DNA of 64,000 nt from Algoriphagus sp. A40 (GTDB lineage Bacteria > Bacteroidota > Bacteroidia > Cytophagales > Cyclobacteriaceae), in assembly GCF_002002735.1 (NCBI RefSeq), contig NZ_MUNY01000048.1:124001-188000 (forward strand). The letters are read 5' to 3'. Each line of letters begins with the position of its first letter. Position 1 is the first letter of the stretch. The translations under genes and the position numbers were made by a program. Below, one piece after another: positions 47,907-56,829 of this stretch. The notes below the pieces were generated by a model. The model saw only the letters and a program-made list of their open reading frames with translations. It made no database searches and had not been told where the DNA came from.

Positions 47907-48125
47907 TTAACTCGTTTTTCCTTTGAAATAGGCAAAGATTGCCATGGAATGTCCGTGTCCGAGGTCAAAATCTTCCTTGAGCCATTGGACGATCTGAGCG
48001 GCTTTTACTTCAGGTTTGAGGGTTCCGTTTTCCAGAAAACCTTTTTCGGTTGCGAGTTTCTTGAGGTCTTCCGGAGACTTACCGGTTTTAGATTGGATGT
48101 TGTCGAGGTAGGCTTGGAAGGACAT
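47907..48125 (-). CDS. DUF4287 family protein
   Basis: A 72-residue protein, MSFQAYLDNIQSKTGKSPED at the start and FDLGHGHSMAIFAYFKG at the end, exactly the single-domain DUF4287 type common in Bacteroidota and Actinobacteria. Function unknown. Length matches the family, so it is a complete gene despite its size. Confidence 0.9.
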   Translation of the reverse strand: MSFQAYLDNIQSKTGKSPEDLKKLATEKGFLENGTLKPEVKAAQIVQWLKEDFDLGHGHSMAIFAYFKGKTS

Positions 48126-48324
48126 GGGATAGTGGATTAGGTTAAAATTGAGACAAGAGGCTGCATTCGAAGTCCTCGGTATTCAAAGATAAAAGACCTT
48201 TTCAGTAATTCTGACCTGGATTTGCGTCAATTTGAATGGGATTTTGCGACCATGGATTGTGGTATCTAGCATCGAATTGCTTGATTGGCCGTAAACTTGA
48301 TAGAAGTTGAATGGGTAAAAAAAT

Positions 48325-48332
48325 TAACTTTG
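48325..48332 (+). promoter_or_regulatory. Candidate -7 promoter element of the nucleotidyltransferase gene
   Basis: TAACTTTG matches the Bacteroidota -7 consensus TAnnTTTG exactly and ends seven bases before the ATG at 48340, so the mRNA would be almost leaderless. No good -33 TTTG at the normal distance was found. Confidence 0.3.
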
Positions 48333-48339
48333 GAATGTC

Positions 48340-48681
48340 ATGATTCCACTCGTCGAAAAGAAACTAAGTCAACTCACTGTTTTGTGCAAAGCGCATCAGG
48401 TGGATTCTTTGGCTCTTTTTGGGTCTGCAGCGCATGGGGATTTTGGCGATTCCAGTGATCTGGATTTTTTGGTCAGCTTTTCCAACTCCATCGAACTTCT
48501 GGATTATGCTGATAACTACTTTGGCCTTCTGGAAAAGTTAGAGAGCTTGTTTAACAGACCCATTGATTTGGTTTCTGAAAAATCTCTTAAAAACCCAATA
48601 CTAATAGCCGAAATCAACAGATCAAAAGTTTCTCTGTATGAATCCGAAAGCTCATTGATTCAAAAAGTTCTGTCCTTATAA
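48340..48681 (+). CDS. MNT-type nucleotidyltransferase-fold protein, without a HEPN partner
   Basis: 113 residues. The minimal nucleotidyltransferase signature ALFGSAAHGDFGDSSDLDFL gives the GS motif and the D-x-D pair; a third Asp candidate is in PIDLVSEKSL. Such proteins are usually the antitoxin of HEPN/MNT pairs, in which they AMPylate or otherwise modify a HEPN ribonuclease toxin. No HEPN gene is adjacent: the next gene, 16 bases on, is a metallo-beta-lactamase. It may be an orphan or act on a HEPN protein encoded elsewhere. Confidence 0.88.
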   Translation: MIPLVEKKLSQLTVLCKAHQVDSLALFGSAAHGDFGDSSDLDFLVSFSNSIELLDYADNYFGLLEKLESLFNRPIDLVSEKSLKNPILIAEINRSKVSLYESESSLIQKVLSL

Positions 48682-48697
48682 TTGCCCTAAATTTCAA

Positions 48698-49438
48698 ATG
48701 AAAATCAATTTTTGCAGTTTACTTTTCGTCCTGTTTTTTGCAGTTCAGCCACTTTTTGCCCAGCAGCCCAAGCCCCTCTATCAATCCGAAACGCTCCAGA
48801 TCGAGCAGCTCAGTCCCAATACTTTTGTCCATGTCAGCTACCTGAGCACGGACGACTTTGGCAAAGTGGCCTGCAACGGGATGCTGGTCATTCATGAGGG
48901 CGAAGCACTGGTTTTTGACACCCCTGCGGATAATGAGGCAAGCAAAGAGTTGATTGCCTGGCTGGAAACGAATCAAAAGGTAAAGGTAAAAGGTGTGGTT
49001 GCCACTCATTTTCACGATGACTGCGTGGGTGGATTGGATGCATTTCATGCACAGAGTATTCCTTCCTTTGGTAGTTTAAAAACCAATTCACTGGCCAAAG
49101 CTGAGGGAAATCTTGTTCCCGAAAACGGGTTTGAGGAGCAGTTGATTCTGGAAGTGGGAGGTTTGGAAGTGTTAATTCGTTTTTTGGGAGAAGGCCATAC
49201 CCGTGACAATGTGGTGGCTTATGTACCGGCTGATCAGGTACTTTTTGGAGGCTGCCTGATCAAGGAGGTCGGGGCTGGTGTTGGCTTTTTGGGTGATGCC
49301 AATACGGCGGACTGGTCGGAGACAGTCACCAAAGTAAAGTCAACTTTTTCGGATGTCCGAACTGTCATTCCTGGCCATGGGAAGGTTGGGGATGCGGAAT
49401 TGCTGGATTTTACGATCCGGTTGTTTGGAGGGAAGTGA
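48698..49438 (+). CDS. Subclass B1 metallo-beta-lactamase (putative)
   Basis: 246 residues with a Sec signal ending PLFAQ. All six B1 zinc ligands are present: H104-F-H106-D-D108 (H116, H118 and D120 in standard numbering), H167 in GEGHTRDN (H196), C186 in FGGCLIK (C221, with the substrate-binding Lys224 three residues on) and H227 in IPGHGKVG (H263). LGDANTADW after the Cys is also typical. Known B1 enzymes hydrolyse penicillins, cephalosporins and carbapenems in the periplasm. Chromosomal B1 genes are known in environmental Bacteroidota. Activity is predicted, not shown. The gene may share a transcript with the MNT gene upstream. Confidence 0.88.
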   Translation: MKINFCSLLFVLFFAVQPLFAQQPKPLYQSETLQIEQLSPNTFVHVSYLSTDDFGKVACNGMLVIHEGEALVFDTPADNEASKELIAWLETNQKVKVKGVVATHFHDDCVGGLDAFHAQSIPSFGSLKTNSLAKAEGNLVPENGFEEQLILEVGGLEVLIRFLGEGHTRDNVVAYVPADQVLFGGCLIKEVGAGVGFLGDANTADWSETVTKVKSTFSDVRTVIPGHGKVGDAELLDFTIRLFGGK

Positions 49439-49800
49439 TGGAAAAAGAATGGATTCTTTGGGCTAAAGCCCTTGGTTGTGAAAGGGGATTTGGGTGGAAT
49501 GGGCTAAAGCCACATTCCAATTCATTTTAGGTTAAATTGAGATGAATAGCCTCCTGCTTTAGCTGGAGGCTGAAAAAATGAGTAGATACTCACTGGGCTT
49601 TAGCCCAATCCTGTTTTTCGAGGGTGAAAAGGGGAATTGAAAATTCCCGATGATATAGGGCAGGAATGCAGGATCCCCAAATTCCGCCCAGCGTCTTGAG
49701 ATTTCAAATGTCAGACCAGCGGCAAAGGGATGTCAATGGTTTATCATCCCGAATTCCTTATTTTTAATCATCACCTATTCCTTTTCGGTTAATTCGTCTG
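49439..49800. repeat. Intergenic repeat cluster (GGGCTAAAGCCC hairpins)
   Basis: Several copies and inversions of the palindrome GGGCTAAAGCCC occur: near 49461, near 49502 (incomplete) and near 49597 (GGGCTTTAGCCC). AGCCTCC...GGAGGCT forms a stem near 49550. The tail AAATTCCGCCCAGCGTCTTGA resembles AAATTCCACCCAGCGTCCCGA at 35251. No gene seen. Confidence 0.7.
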
Positions 49801-50772
49801 ATGCATATGAAAAAAGTATTCAAGATCCTGTTGTGCCTGGTGTTATTAGTGTTCGCTTGTGCCTTTGTTTTGGCCTATTACCCTGTCGATTCAAAGACTA
49901 AACATGCAAGTATTTCAGAAGAAAGGGCGACAGTTCTAAGAGATGAATTCGCCGAACCGCACCATTTGATCACTACCTCAGACGGGGAAATTCTGTTTCT
50001 GCGCCGTTGGAATCCCGACAGCATACCACCTGAAAAATCCGGCGTGGCGGTTCTGATTCTTCATGGAATTACGGCCTATAGCGGTGCTTACGATATGGCG
50101 GGAAAGCCATTTTCCGAAAGTGGCTATGTGACCTTTGGTTTGGACTACCGCGGACATGGACTTTCTGGCGGAAATCGTGGGGATACCCCTGGCAAAGATC
50201 GATGGATTGAAGATTTGGGTGAGACCGTCAAATACATTAAGGGTCTTGGTTTTTCAGAAGTTGTGGTTTTGGGGCACAGTCTGGGAGTTGCTACTGCTAT
50301 GCTTACTGCCAATGTGGTTCCGGACGAGATCTCCGGATTGGTACTGCTTTCCGGTGCATATGAGGGCAGGAAAGGTGTCTCCAAAGAGCCTACTCTGTTG
50401 GAGAAAGCAAGATTCTTTGCGAGTGCAATAGTCCGTCCTTCCCATCAATCCTATGAATATTATCGCGAAGGAATGACCGTGACCAAGGATAGTCTGTTTA
50501 ATCTTCGCTATACTCCGAGGTTTTTGATGATGCTGGACGTGAAGACGCTTCGGATTCCATCGGATTTGAATGTTCCGGTTTTGGTAGGGATCGGGGATGG
50601 GGATGAACTGTTTACTGTCGAGAAAGTACGGGAGTTTTATGACTTGGTGCCGGGTGACCAAAAGGAGTTTGTCGTCATGCCGAACACCACCCATGCCGTG
50701 ATCCCACGGGAAAGCTGGATAATGGTCGTGGATTGGCTGGATCGGACGTATGCCAGTCGGGGAGGTGAATAA
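49801..50772 (+). CDS. Alpha/beta hydrolase, monoglyceride-lipase type
   Basis: 323 residues with an N-terminal membrane anchor or signal (KILLCLVLLVFACAFVLA). VAVLILHGITAYSGAYDMAG holds the oxyanion loop, LDYRGHGLSGG is the family motif, VVLGHSLGVATAM carries the nucleophile Ser160, GIGDGDELFTVEKV the acid and NTTHAVIPR the catalytic His. This is the lysophospholipase/monoacylglycerol lipase group. The substrate could be a lipid or another ester. The ATG at 49807 is an equally good start. Confidence 0.9.
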   Translation: MHMKKVFKILLCLVLLVFACAFVLAYYPVDSKTKHASISEERATVLRDEFAEPHHLITTSDGEILFLRRWNPDSIPPEKSGVAVLILHGITAYSGAYDMAGKPFSESGYVTFGLDYRGHGLSGGNRGDTPGKDRWIEDLGETVKYIKGLGFSEVVVLGHSLGVATAMLTANVVPDEISGLVLLSGAYEGRKGVSKEPTLLEKARFFASAIVRPSHQSYEYYREGMTVTKDSLFNLRYTPRFLMMLDVKTLRIPSDLNVPVLVGIGDGDELFTVEKVREFYDLVPGDQKEFVVMPNTTHAVIPRESWIMVVDWLDRTYASRGGE

Positions 50773-50787
50773 TTTCAGGTCCTAAAT

Positions 50788-50877
50788 AAATGGCTGAAGC
50801 CATTTACCCAATTGTAGATATTTCTCCATAGCCCACCCGGTTGGTGAGCTGAGTCGAACCATAAACCGTGGGCTATG
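50788..50877. repeat. Two perfect intergenic hairpins
   Basis: AAATGGCT-GA-AGCCATTT (50788-50805) has a two-base GA loop. CATAGCCCAC (50827-50836) pairs with GTGGGCTATG (50868-50877) over a longer loop. They separate the hydrolase from the DUF1593 gene. The GA-loop form is like the hairpin at 47782-47803. Confidence 0.75.
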
Positions 50878-50949
50878 GTTTGCACCATCCATTCCCAAAA
50901 CCATTTCAATGGTTTTTAGCTATTTTGCCTATTCGAAACCCATTAACCC

Positions 50950-52482
50950 ATGCAACTAACCCACAAATTCCTCCTTTATGGTCTGATTCTGGCATTTTCC
51001 TTTTTCTCCTGCCAACCCAAAACCGAATCGGTCTCGGAAGTAGCTCCTGAAATAAAAAAGCCCCGCACCATCGTCACCACGGACGGGGAGATTGACGATG
51101 TGGATTCTTTTATCCGAATGCTGCTTTATGCCAATGAATTCCGGATCGAAGGGCTGATCTACAGCAGCAGCATGTGGCACTACAAGGGTGATGGCAAGGG
51201 GACACTTTTCACCTCTGAAATGGAAATGACCAAAACCATGTATGGAGCCAAAACAGACCTTCGCTGGCCGGGAGTGGAGTGGATGAACCCGCTTTTGGAT
51301 GCTTATGAGGCCGTTTATCCCAAACTGAGTCAGCATGCAGAAGGATTTCCCACAGCGGAATATCTGAGAAGCTTGGTGCGGGTAGGGAACATCGACTTTG
51401 AAGGAGAAATGGAAGTCGATACCGAGGGTTCGGACTTTATCAAAGCGAAATTGCTCGATGACGATATGGAACCGATCTACCTGCAAGTTTGGGGCGGAAC
51501 GAATACCATCGCGAGGGCGCTCAAGTCCATCGAAGATCAATACAAAGGCACGCCGGACTGGGAAAGCATTTACAAGAAAGTAATTGGCAAAGCGATCATT
51601 TATGCCATTTTGGATCAGGATGCGACCTATCGCAAATACATCGCTCCCAACTGGCCGGACCTGAAGATTTACTACAATGCAAGCCAGTTTTGGTGCTTTG
51701 CCTATCCTTGGAAAAGAGCTGTACCCGAATCCCAGCATTACCTTTTCGAGGGGAAATTTATGGGCGATGAGATCATCAACAACCATGGGCCGCTGCTGAA
51801 GCAGTATTACAGCTATGGGGACGGCCAATTTCAAGTTGGAGACGATGAACATATCCATGGAGACTCGACCAAAATCAAGAATGGACAGTGGGGAAGTTTT
51901 GGCATCTACGACTTTATCTCAGAGGGTGACTCTCCGGCATACCTGCATCTGATTGATGTGGGTTTGGACAATCTGAATCAGCCGCAATGGGGCGGTTGGG
52001 GCGGCCGTCTGGTTCAGTCTGCCGAGCAACCAAACCGATGGGAAGACGGGAAAAACGTCTTGGATTTCAATCCATTTACCGATACCCTAGACGCAACTTA
52101 CCCCCAAATCCGCTGGATAGAAGCCATTCAGGAAGATTTTGCAGCGAGGGCGGATTGGTGCGTGATGGACTTTGCCGATGCCAATCATCAGCCGGAAGTC
52201 AAGGCTGTCGGACCAACCCGGCTTTCAGCCAAACCGGGAGACAAATTGACCTTGGAAGTTCAGGCCAGCGATCCGGATGGGGACCAACTCGAGACCAAAT
52301 TCTGGATTTACAAAGAGGTCGGGACTTATGCCGGATCGGTTCAATTGACCGGTGCAGGGAATAAAGTTGAGGTGGCTCTGGACGGATCTTCCACCGGGCA
52401 GCTTCATGTCATCGCTGAGGTCAGGGACAATGCCGCACATCCGATGACCAGGTATGTTCGGTTTGTTGTAGAAGTGGAATAA
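50950..52482 (+). CDS. DUF1593 nucleoside hydrolase-like lipoprotein
   Basis: 510 residues. The signal ends with a lipobox (LAFSFFSC, Cys21), so the protein is membrane-anchored. RTIVTTDGEIDDVDSFIRML opens the DUF1593 domain and holds the Asp cluster that binds calcium in nucleoside hydrolases. EPIYLQVWGGTNTIARALKS and IIYAILDQDATYRKYIAPNW are further core pieces. The last ~100 residues are an Ig/PKD-like module (LEVQASDPDGDQLETKFWIY). Members are thought to act on sugar- or nucleoside-derived substrates. A paralogue lies at 59708-61000. Confidence 0.9.
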   Translation: MQLTHKFLLYGLILAFSFFSCQPKTESVSEVAPEIKKPRTIVTTDGEIDDVDSFIRMLLYANEFRIEGLIYSSSMWHYKGDGKGTLFTSEMEMTKTMYGAKTDLRWPGVEWMNPLLDAYEAVYPKLSQHAEGFPTAEYLRSLVRVGNIDFEGEMEVDTEGSDFIKAKLLDDDMEPIYLQVWGGTNTIARALKSIEDQYKGTPDWESIYKKVIGKAIIYAILDQDATYRKYIAPNWPDLKIYYNASQFWCFAYPWKRAVPESQHYLFEGKFMGDEIINNHGPLLKQYYSYGDGQFQVGDDEHIHGDSTKIKNGQWGSFGIYDFISEGDSPAYLHLIDVGLDNLNQPQWGGWGGRLVQSAEQPNRWEDGKNVLDFNPFTDTLDATYPQIRWIEAIQEDFAARADWCVMDFADANHQPEVKAVGPTRLSAKPGDKLTLEVQASDPDGDQLETKFWIYKEVGTYAGSVQLTGAGNKVEVALDGSSTGQLHVIAEVRDNAAHPMTRYVRFVVEVE

Positions 52483-52511
52483 ATAAAGGATTAGAAAATT
52501 GTGTGGATCCT

Positions 52512-53603
52512 TTATTTGGAATAATGGAATGACTCTCCCCAAACCATCAGCAAAACAGGGTAGGTTTGCTTCAATTGGGTGTATTCCAGACCGAGGTATT
52601 TTTCATCTCCCCAATAAGGAACCCGATCATCAAAGGTATGCCCCAGTTCATTTTCATGCCCAGGAATGATCAATTTCGGGTTGAGGCCTTTGGCAATTCT
52701 CAGGATATCATTAGTCCAGTTGTTTACCAGGAAAATATCTAGCTGATGGTGTTTGTGGACGTCATCGATCCAATCGTAATCGACCATGAATTTTCCTTCA
52801 TTGATCTGATCACCGGAGTGGGCGATGGTGATTCCCTCAGGAGTATAGATCAGCGGAACGTTGTTTTCATGGCTGGACATTTGGTGTCCGGGGTAGTTGA
52901 CCACTTCCAGATTTACCTTGCCTCCTTTAAGTGCCAGTTTCTGCTTGGTATGCGATTCCCGTTTGAGGTGAGTGATTCTGGAATGGATCTCCTGTCCCTC
53001 CCAAACCTGAGGCGGCGCGACCACTACTTTTCCCTTGTCCAAAAAGGATTGGGCCACTTCGATCTGAGCATGGTCCCGGTGGCGGTGACTGATAAAAAGC
53101 ACATCGCACTGCTTAATAATCCTCTCCATCGTGGCATCCGGTATTGCAAACCCAATTGCTTCTGGCGTGTTTCCGGTGACCAAGTCAAAGGCTATCGTCA
53201 CGCTTTTGGTTCGGGCGATAAAACCGATGTTATACAATTTCCAGATTTTGATGCCTGAATCGACTTTGGTGTTTTCTATTTCCGTCAGGGCCTGATCGAT
53301 GCGATGATGGAAAAACTTCTGAACCGGCTCCCTATAAGCGGCATATTTGTCATGCAAAACTGCGTCAAGCATGTAAAGCGTGAGCATCCTGGCTTCAGGA
53401 GTTTCCATCAGTGGAGGATGGGTATGGAGATTTTTCTCGATGAGATCAAGAAAATAAGCGGATTGGCGATTCATGAATTCATCCTCGACTTTGGTCAGGG
53501 AAGGGTCGATGGTCGTTGGTTTTTTCTGTGAAGTCGAGGCATTTTGGCCCATTACATTCATAGCAAAGGCAATACTCCAAATCAGGCAGACAAACTTTTT
53601 CAT
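52512..53603 (-). CDS. Secreted MBL-fold hydrolase
   Basis: 363 residues using ATG 53603 (MKKFVCLIWSIAFAMNVMGQ), a Sec signal. The metallo-beta-lactamase-fold metal motif is LFISHRHRDHAQ (HxHxDH), with GHQMSSHENN, AHSGDQINEG and PGHENELGH further on. An N-terminal ~110-residue region precedes the fold. The sequence is not a subclass B1 beta-lactamase and is closer to general UlaG/YtnP-like hydrolases; substrate unknown. It follows the phosphoesterase gene upstream with a gap of a few bases and is likely in its operon. Confidence 0.87.
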   Translation of the reverse strand: MKKFVCLIWSIAFAMNVMGQNASTSQKKPTTIDPSLTKVEDEFMNRQSAYFLDLIEKNLHTHPPLMETPEARMLTLYMLDAVLHDKYAAYREPVQKFFHHRIDQALTEIENTKVDSGIKIWKLYNIGFIARTKSVTIAFDLVTGNTPEAIGFAIPDATMERIIKQCDVLFISHRHRDHAQIEVAQSFLDKGKVVVAPPQVWEGQEIHSRITHLKRESHTKQKLALKGGKVNLEVVNYPGHQMSSHENNVPLIYTPEGITIAHSGDQINEGKFMVDYDWIDDVHKHHQLDIFLVNNWTNDILRIAKGLNPKLIIPGHENELGHTFDDRVPYWGDEKYLGLEYTQLKQTYPVLLMVWGESFHYSK

Positions 53604-53608
53604 GGAAA

Positions 53609-55543
53609 TCAATTTTGGATAGTTTTTGGATTGCTTTTGATAAAAAGCCAGTCTTCAAACTCCATAAATTCCCAGCTATCCTCCCACTTCAATTTTTGAT
53701 ACATGCGAAAACGTTCCTCTTCAGCAATGTCCAAATATTCGATGCGGATGGGATGGTAACCTTTTCGGAGCGCCACACCGAATTGCGCTTGTCCCTTGGA
53801 ATCCGGCTGGTCAGCATCTCCAACCAGCTGTCCATGGAGATAGAGTTTGGAAGAATCCTCAGCTTTGGTTTGGATGAAAAAGAACCGGTCTTCTGGAACC
53901 TTGAGGTAGCCTTCCATGACAAAGCCGAATTGGTTTTCCCGTTTTTTGGTATCACTCAGATTAAACCCATTGTCAAAGACACCGGAATCCAAAGGGGTAT
54001 TCTGATTAAAATCGGGCATTGCCTTCCAATCACCTTCATAATACCTGTATTCCAAGCCTGGTTCTGGTGTATTGACCGATACCGCTGGCATATAGGCTAC
54101 TTTTCGGAATGTCTTGGAAAAAGTCTGACTGATCTGTTTCTTTTCATTCTCTATCCCATACCTCAATTCGGAGGTTTGGCTGATGGTAAAAGGTTTCGTG
54201 TATTTCTGTTTTGGGGTGTTTGGGTCGAGTTGATACCAAACCTGCATTTCAGGATCGGGTATCTTGAATCCTACAGTTTCGGTTTGAAGAAATTCAGTTG
54301 ACTGGGGAAAAATCAAGTCTGTCGTGCTGGGTTTAACCGGAATCGATTTGATGCCTTCCAAGGCCAGTTCTTGTTTTAAACCGGAAGCCAGGGTCTGCAC
54401 TTTCCACCTCCAGCTGAGTTTCTCGAGCTGGGCGTATTGCAAACCGGAATTTGAGGAAATTTCGAAAACTGCTTTTCCCCGCGTATTTGGAGCCAAGGTG
54501 ATTTTTTTGCTGGTTTCGCTGATCTGAAGGTGGTTGTGGTGCAGGAATTCCAGGTCGATTTGGACTGCACTTGGGCTGGGATTGTCAAAATAGAGCGAGA
54601 GAGTGCCCTCCTCAAAGGTTTCTCCGGGTTTGCAGAGCAGGTAGTTTTCCATGAGGCTGTTTTTTGCAACTGCAGCCGATAGAGAATCCGATTTAATGGA
54701 ATACAAATCCTTTTCAAAAATCCCCTTCATTGCAAGATTTGCGTAGGTTGGTTGTCCGTCACGCATAGAAATGCTCATGACATGGTCAAATTCCCCAAAA
54801 GCACTTCCCCGCATGGCACTTCCTCCCCCGGTTGTGGCCAGGTTGATGTAGTCTCGTTCGTTTCGAAGGGTGTAGTTGTACGTATGCTCATGGCCAGCCA
54901 GGACGGTGTATTTTCGATCAGCCAGTGCGGATTCAACTTCCACGAATCGGTTGCCTTCCCATTTCCAGATGGGGTGGTGAAATAGGACAAAGGTCCATCG
55001 CACATCGGGATTATCTTTCAGAGCTTTTTGGGCATAGGCGACTTGTTTCGGACTGAGACCTGCTACCTCATCATCGGTGCTGTCCAGAACCAGGAACAAA
55101 ACATTTTTATAGGTGAAGTGATAATACCGCTTTCCGTATTTTTCTTCCCAGTCTTGTCGCATAAAGTCATTGGAGATGTCATGATTGCCTACCACGTAAA
55201 AGAATGGAAACTGCAATTGATTAACCAAGCTGTCAAACTCCCGTCTCTCCCGGTTGAGCTGAACCGGATTTTCGGTATTTCCTCGGATCAAATCCCCTAC
55301 ACAGATCACAAACTCTGGGTTGAGCAGATTGATTTTCTGCACGGCGTCCTCAAAAATTCCCGGGCGGTTTCCTCCATTCCGATCACCCACCACAATAAAG
55401 TTAAAGTCCGGTTGATGGTCATTAAATTCCAGATGAGTCCAGGGTTTTTTGGGAGTTTCTATTTCAGTTTGGAAAGTGGACTGAGCAAGGGAAATATGAC
55501 TTGCCAAGAGGATTGGCAAAACAAAGCGCAAAAGCTTCTTCAT
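53609..55543 (-). CDS. Secreted calcineurin-like phosphoesterase with PA14-like C-terminus
   Basis: 644 residues, signal ending HISLAQ. The catalytic domain (~30-290) shows VVGDRNGGNRPG, VCVGDLIRGN, VVGNHDISN, FVLFHHPIWKWEG and LAGHEHTYNYT in the normal order. Beta-rich modules follow (~290-500). The region from ~525 (EYRYYEGDWKAMPDF) to the end, with FIQTKAEDSSKLYLHGQLVG, is PA14-like and may bind carbohydrate. It probably works on phosphate esters or phosphodiesters outside the cytoplasm. First gene of a two-gene unit with the MBL-fold hydrolase. Confidence 0.9.
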   Translation of the reverse strand: MKKLLRFVLPILLASHISLAQSTFQTEIETPKKPWTHLEFNDHQPDFNFIVVGDRNGGNRPGIFEDAVQKINLLNPEFVICVGDLIRGNTENPVQLNRERREFDSLVNQLQFPFFYVVGNHDISNDFMRQDWEEKYGKRYYHFTYKNVLFLVLDSTDDEVAGLSPKQVAYAQKALKDNPDVRWTFVLFHHPIWKWEGNRFVEVESALADRKYTVLAGHEHTYNYTLRNERDYINLATTGGGSAMRGSAFGEFDHVMSISMRDGQPTYANLAMKGIFEKDLYSIKSDSLSAAVAKNSLMENYLLCKPGETFEEGTLSLYFDNPSPSAVQIDLEFLHHNHLQISETSKKITLAPNTRGKAVFEISSNSGLQYAQLEKLSWRWKVQTLASGLKQELALEGIKSIPVKPSTTDLIFPQSTEFLQTETVGFKIPDPEMQVWYQLDPNTPKQKYTKPFTISQTSELRYGIENEKKQISQTFSKTFRKVAYMPAVSVNTPEPGLEYRYYEGDWKAMPDFNQNTPLDSGVFDNGFNLSDTKKRENQFGFVMEGYLKVPEDRFFFIQTKAEDSSKLYLHGQLVGDADQPDSKGQAQFGVALRKGYHPIRIEYLDIAEEERFRMYQKLKWEDSWEFMEFEDWLFIKSNPKTIQN

Positions 55544-55715
55544 GGAAGAAAGGGAAATGGATGGAGGAGATGGGTTCTATCAAGTGATACATCGATTTCC
55601 GCCAAAAGGGCTAAATGAGGCAGATATTTATTTTGGGATTTCTTTCAAATCCGGCAGATTCAGCACCTTTTTCCAAAGTGAATTGGAATCAAAAATTCAT
55701 CTCATTTCCTCAGGT

Positions 55716-56753
55716 TCAAGCCAAGTCCTCAAGTGTCTTTAGGATCAGTTTTTTCATCGCCAGGATTCCTTCCGAATTGGAAAGGTAGCTGGTGTCGCCA
55801 CCCATATCCCGCATAATTCCCCCTTCATACTCGATCCCGATGTATCCTCCCGTCCAGCCTGAGGATTTGATGATCTCAAACATCCTGCGGTAGTCTGTTT
55901 CGAGGTCATTGCCATTTGCGTCAAACTTGTGGGATTTGGCACTGATCCCTTTTGCATACGGCATCATCTTGCTCACTCCATCATATTTGTCATACTCTTT
56001 AAGACAGGTGGTGGCGATGAGACTTTTTAGGTCACTGCCTACCGGTTTACTGCGTTGGGCGCAGAAGTTGCCAAAGTCCGGTAAGAGCCCTTTTTTACTT
56101 GATTTGACTTGGCTTAGAATGCCTACCAGCCAATCCGGATTGGTTGAGTACCCGAAGTGGTTTTCCACGATGATGTTCAATCCGGCCTTTTCTCCATATT
56201 CCAACAGAGACGAGTATCCCTCCAAAGCAGCTTCAGCAGCTTCTTCAGGACTTCCTTCCTCGGCATCTCCGCGGAGGGCAGTCGCAGTATCGCCCAAATT
56301 GACCCGGATCGAAGTGCAGCCCAAGTATTTCGCAGCATCAACCCAAGGAAAATGGCTTTCGACAGCTTTTTTACGGACGGCTGGATCCAAAGCGGCGATG
56401 TTTTCTCCATCCACCATGATGAGATTGCTGGTCGCTCCCGTGCCGTCACATATATTCTTAAGTTCCTTCAGGTAAGCGCTATCCGTGTGCTTGTTGTTGA
56501 AAAAGCCCGAAACAAATTCCAACGCGTCGATCCCCAATTCTTCCGTCGCCCGCTTGGGAAAGTCAAACATGGTCATCTTTCCGGCGTACAATTCAGAGGC
56601 AAAGGAAAATTGCCCCAGGGAGAGCTTGGCAGTAAATTTCTTTTTGTCAGGTCCAATGGCGGCTATAAGCTCGGTCGGAAAAAGGGTAGAAATGCCAATG
56701 CCTGCGGAAGCAAGGCTGAGTTTGTCGATGAAGTTGCGTCTTGACAGATTCAT
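55716..56753 (-). CDS. Tat-exported sugar phosphate isomerase/epimerase family protein
   Basis: 345 residues starting MNLSRRNFIDKLSLASAGIG, a twin-arginine signal. The TIM-barrel AP-endonuclease-2 family fold is recognisable: LGQFSFASELY, IDALEFVSGFFNN, GCTSIRVNLGDTA, NIIVENHFGYSTNPDWLV and a final YIGIEYEGG. Acidic residues in the last two are the expected metal ligands. Exported members are common in Bacteroidota sugar gene clusters, but their substrates are unknown. It stands upstream of the phosphoesterase gene on the same strand, with ~170 bases between. Confidence 0.9.
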   Translation of the reverse strand: MNLSRRNFIDKLSLASAGIGISTLFPTELIAAIGPDKKKFTAKLSLGQFSFASELYAGKMTMFDFPKRATEELGIDALEFVSGFFNNKHTDSAYLKELKNICDGTGATSNLIMVDGENIAALDPAVRKKAVESHFPWVDAAKYLGCTSIRVNLGDTATALRGDAEEGSPEEAAEAALEGYSSLLEYGEKAGLNIIVENHFGYSTNPDWLVGILSQVKSSKKGLLPDFGNFCAQRSKPVGSDLKSLIATTCLKEYDKYDGVSKMMPYAKGISAKSHKFDANGNDLETDYRRMFEIIKSSGWTGGYIGIEYEGGIMRDMGGDTSYLSNSEGILAMKKLILKTLEDLA

Positions 56754-56829
56754 GGGGATTTTGGGTTTACAGGTAGTTTTGTTTTCAAAAGATAATCAAC
56801 TGATGGGCTGATGCAGTAAGAAAACCGGT

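Noticed and set aside
50956..51858. 300-codon minus-strand frame inside the first DUF1593 gene
   Set aside because: Antisense to a gene with clear domain motifs and a lipobox; no protein features of its own.
52512..53603. Second metallo-beta-lactamase resistance gene
   Set aside because: It has the MBL fold (HxHxDH) but lacks the B1 Cys221/Lys224 motif and has a different layout, so it is a general MBL-fold hydrolase.
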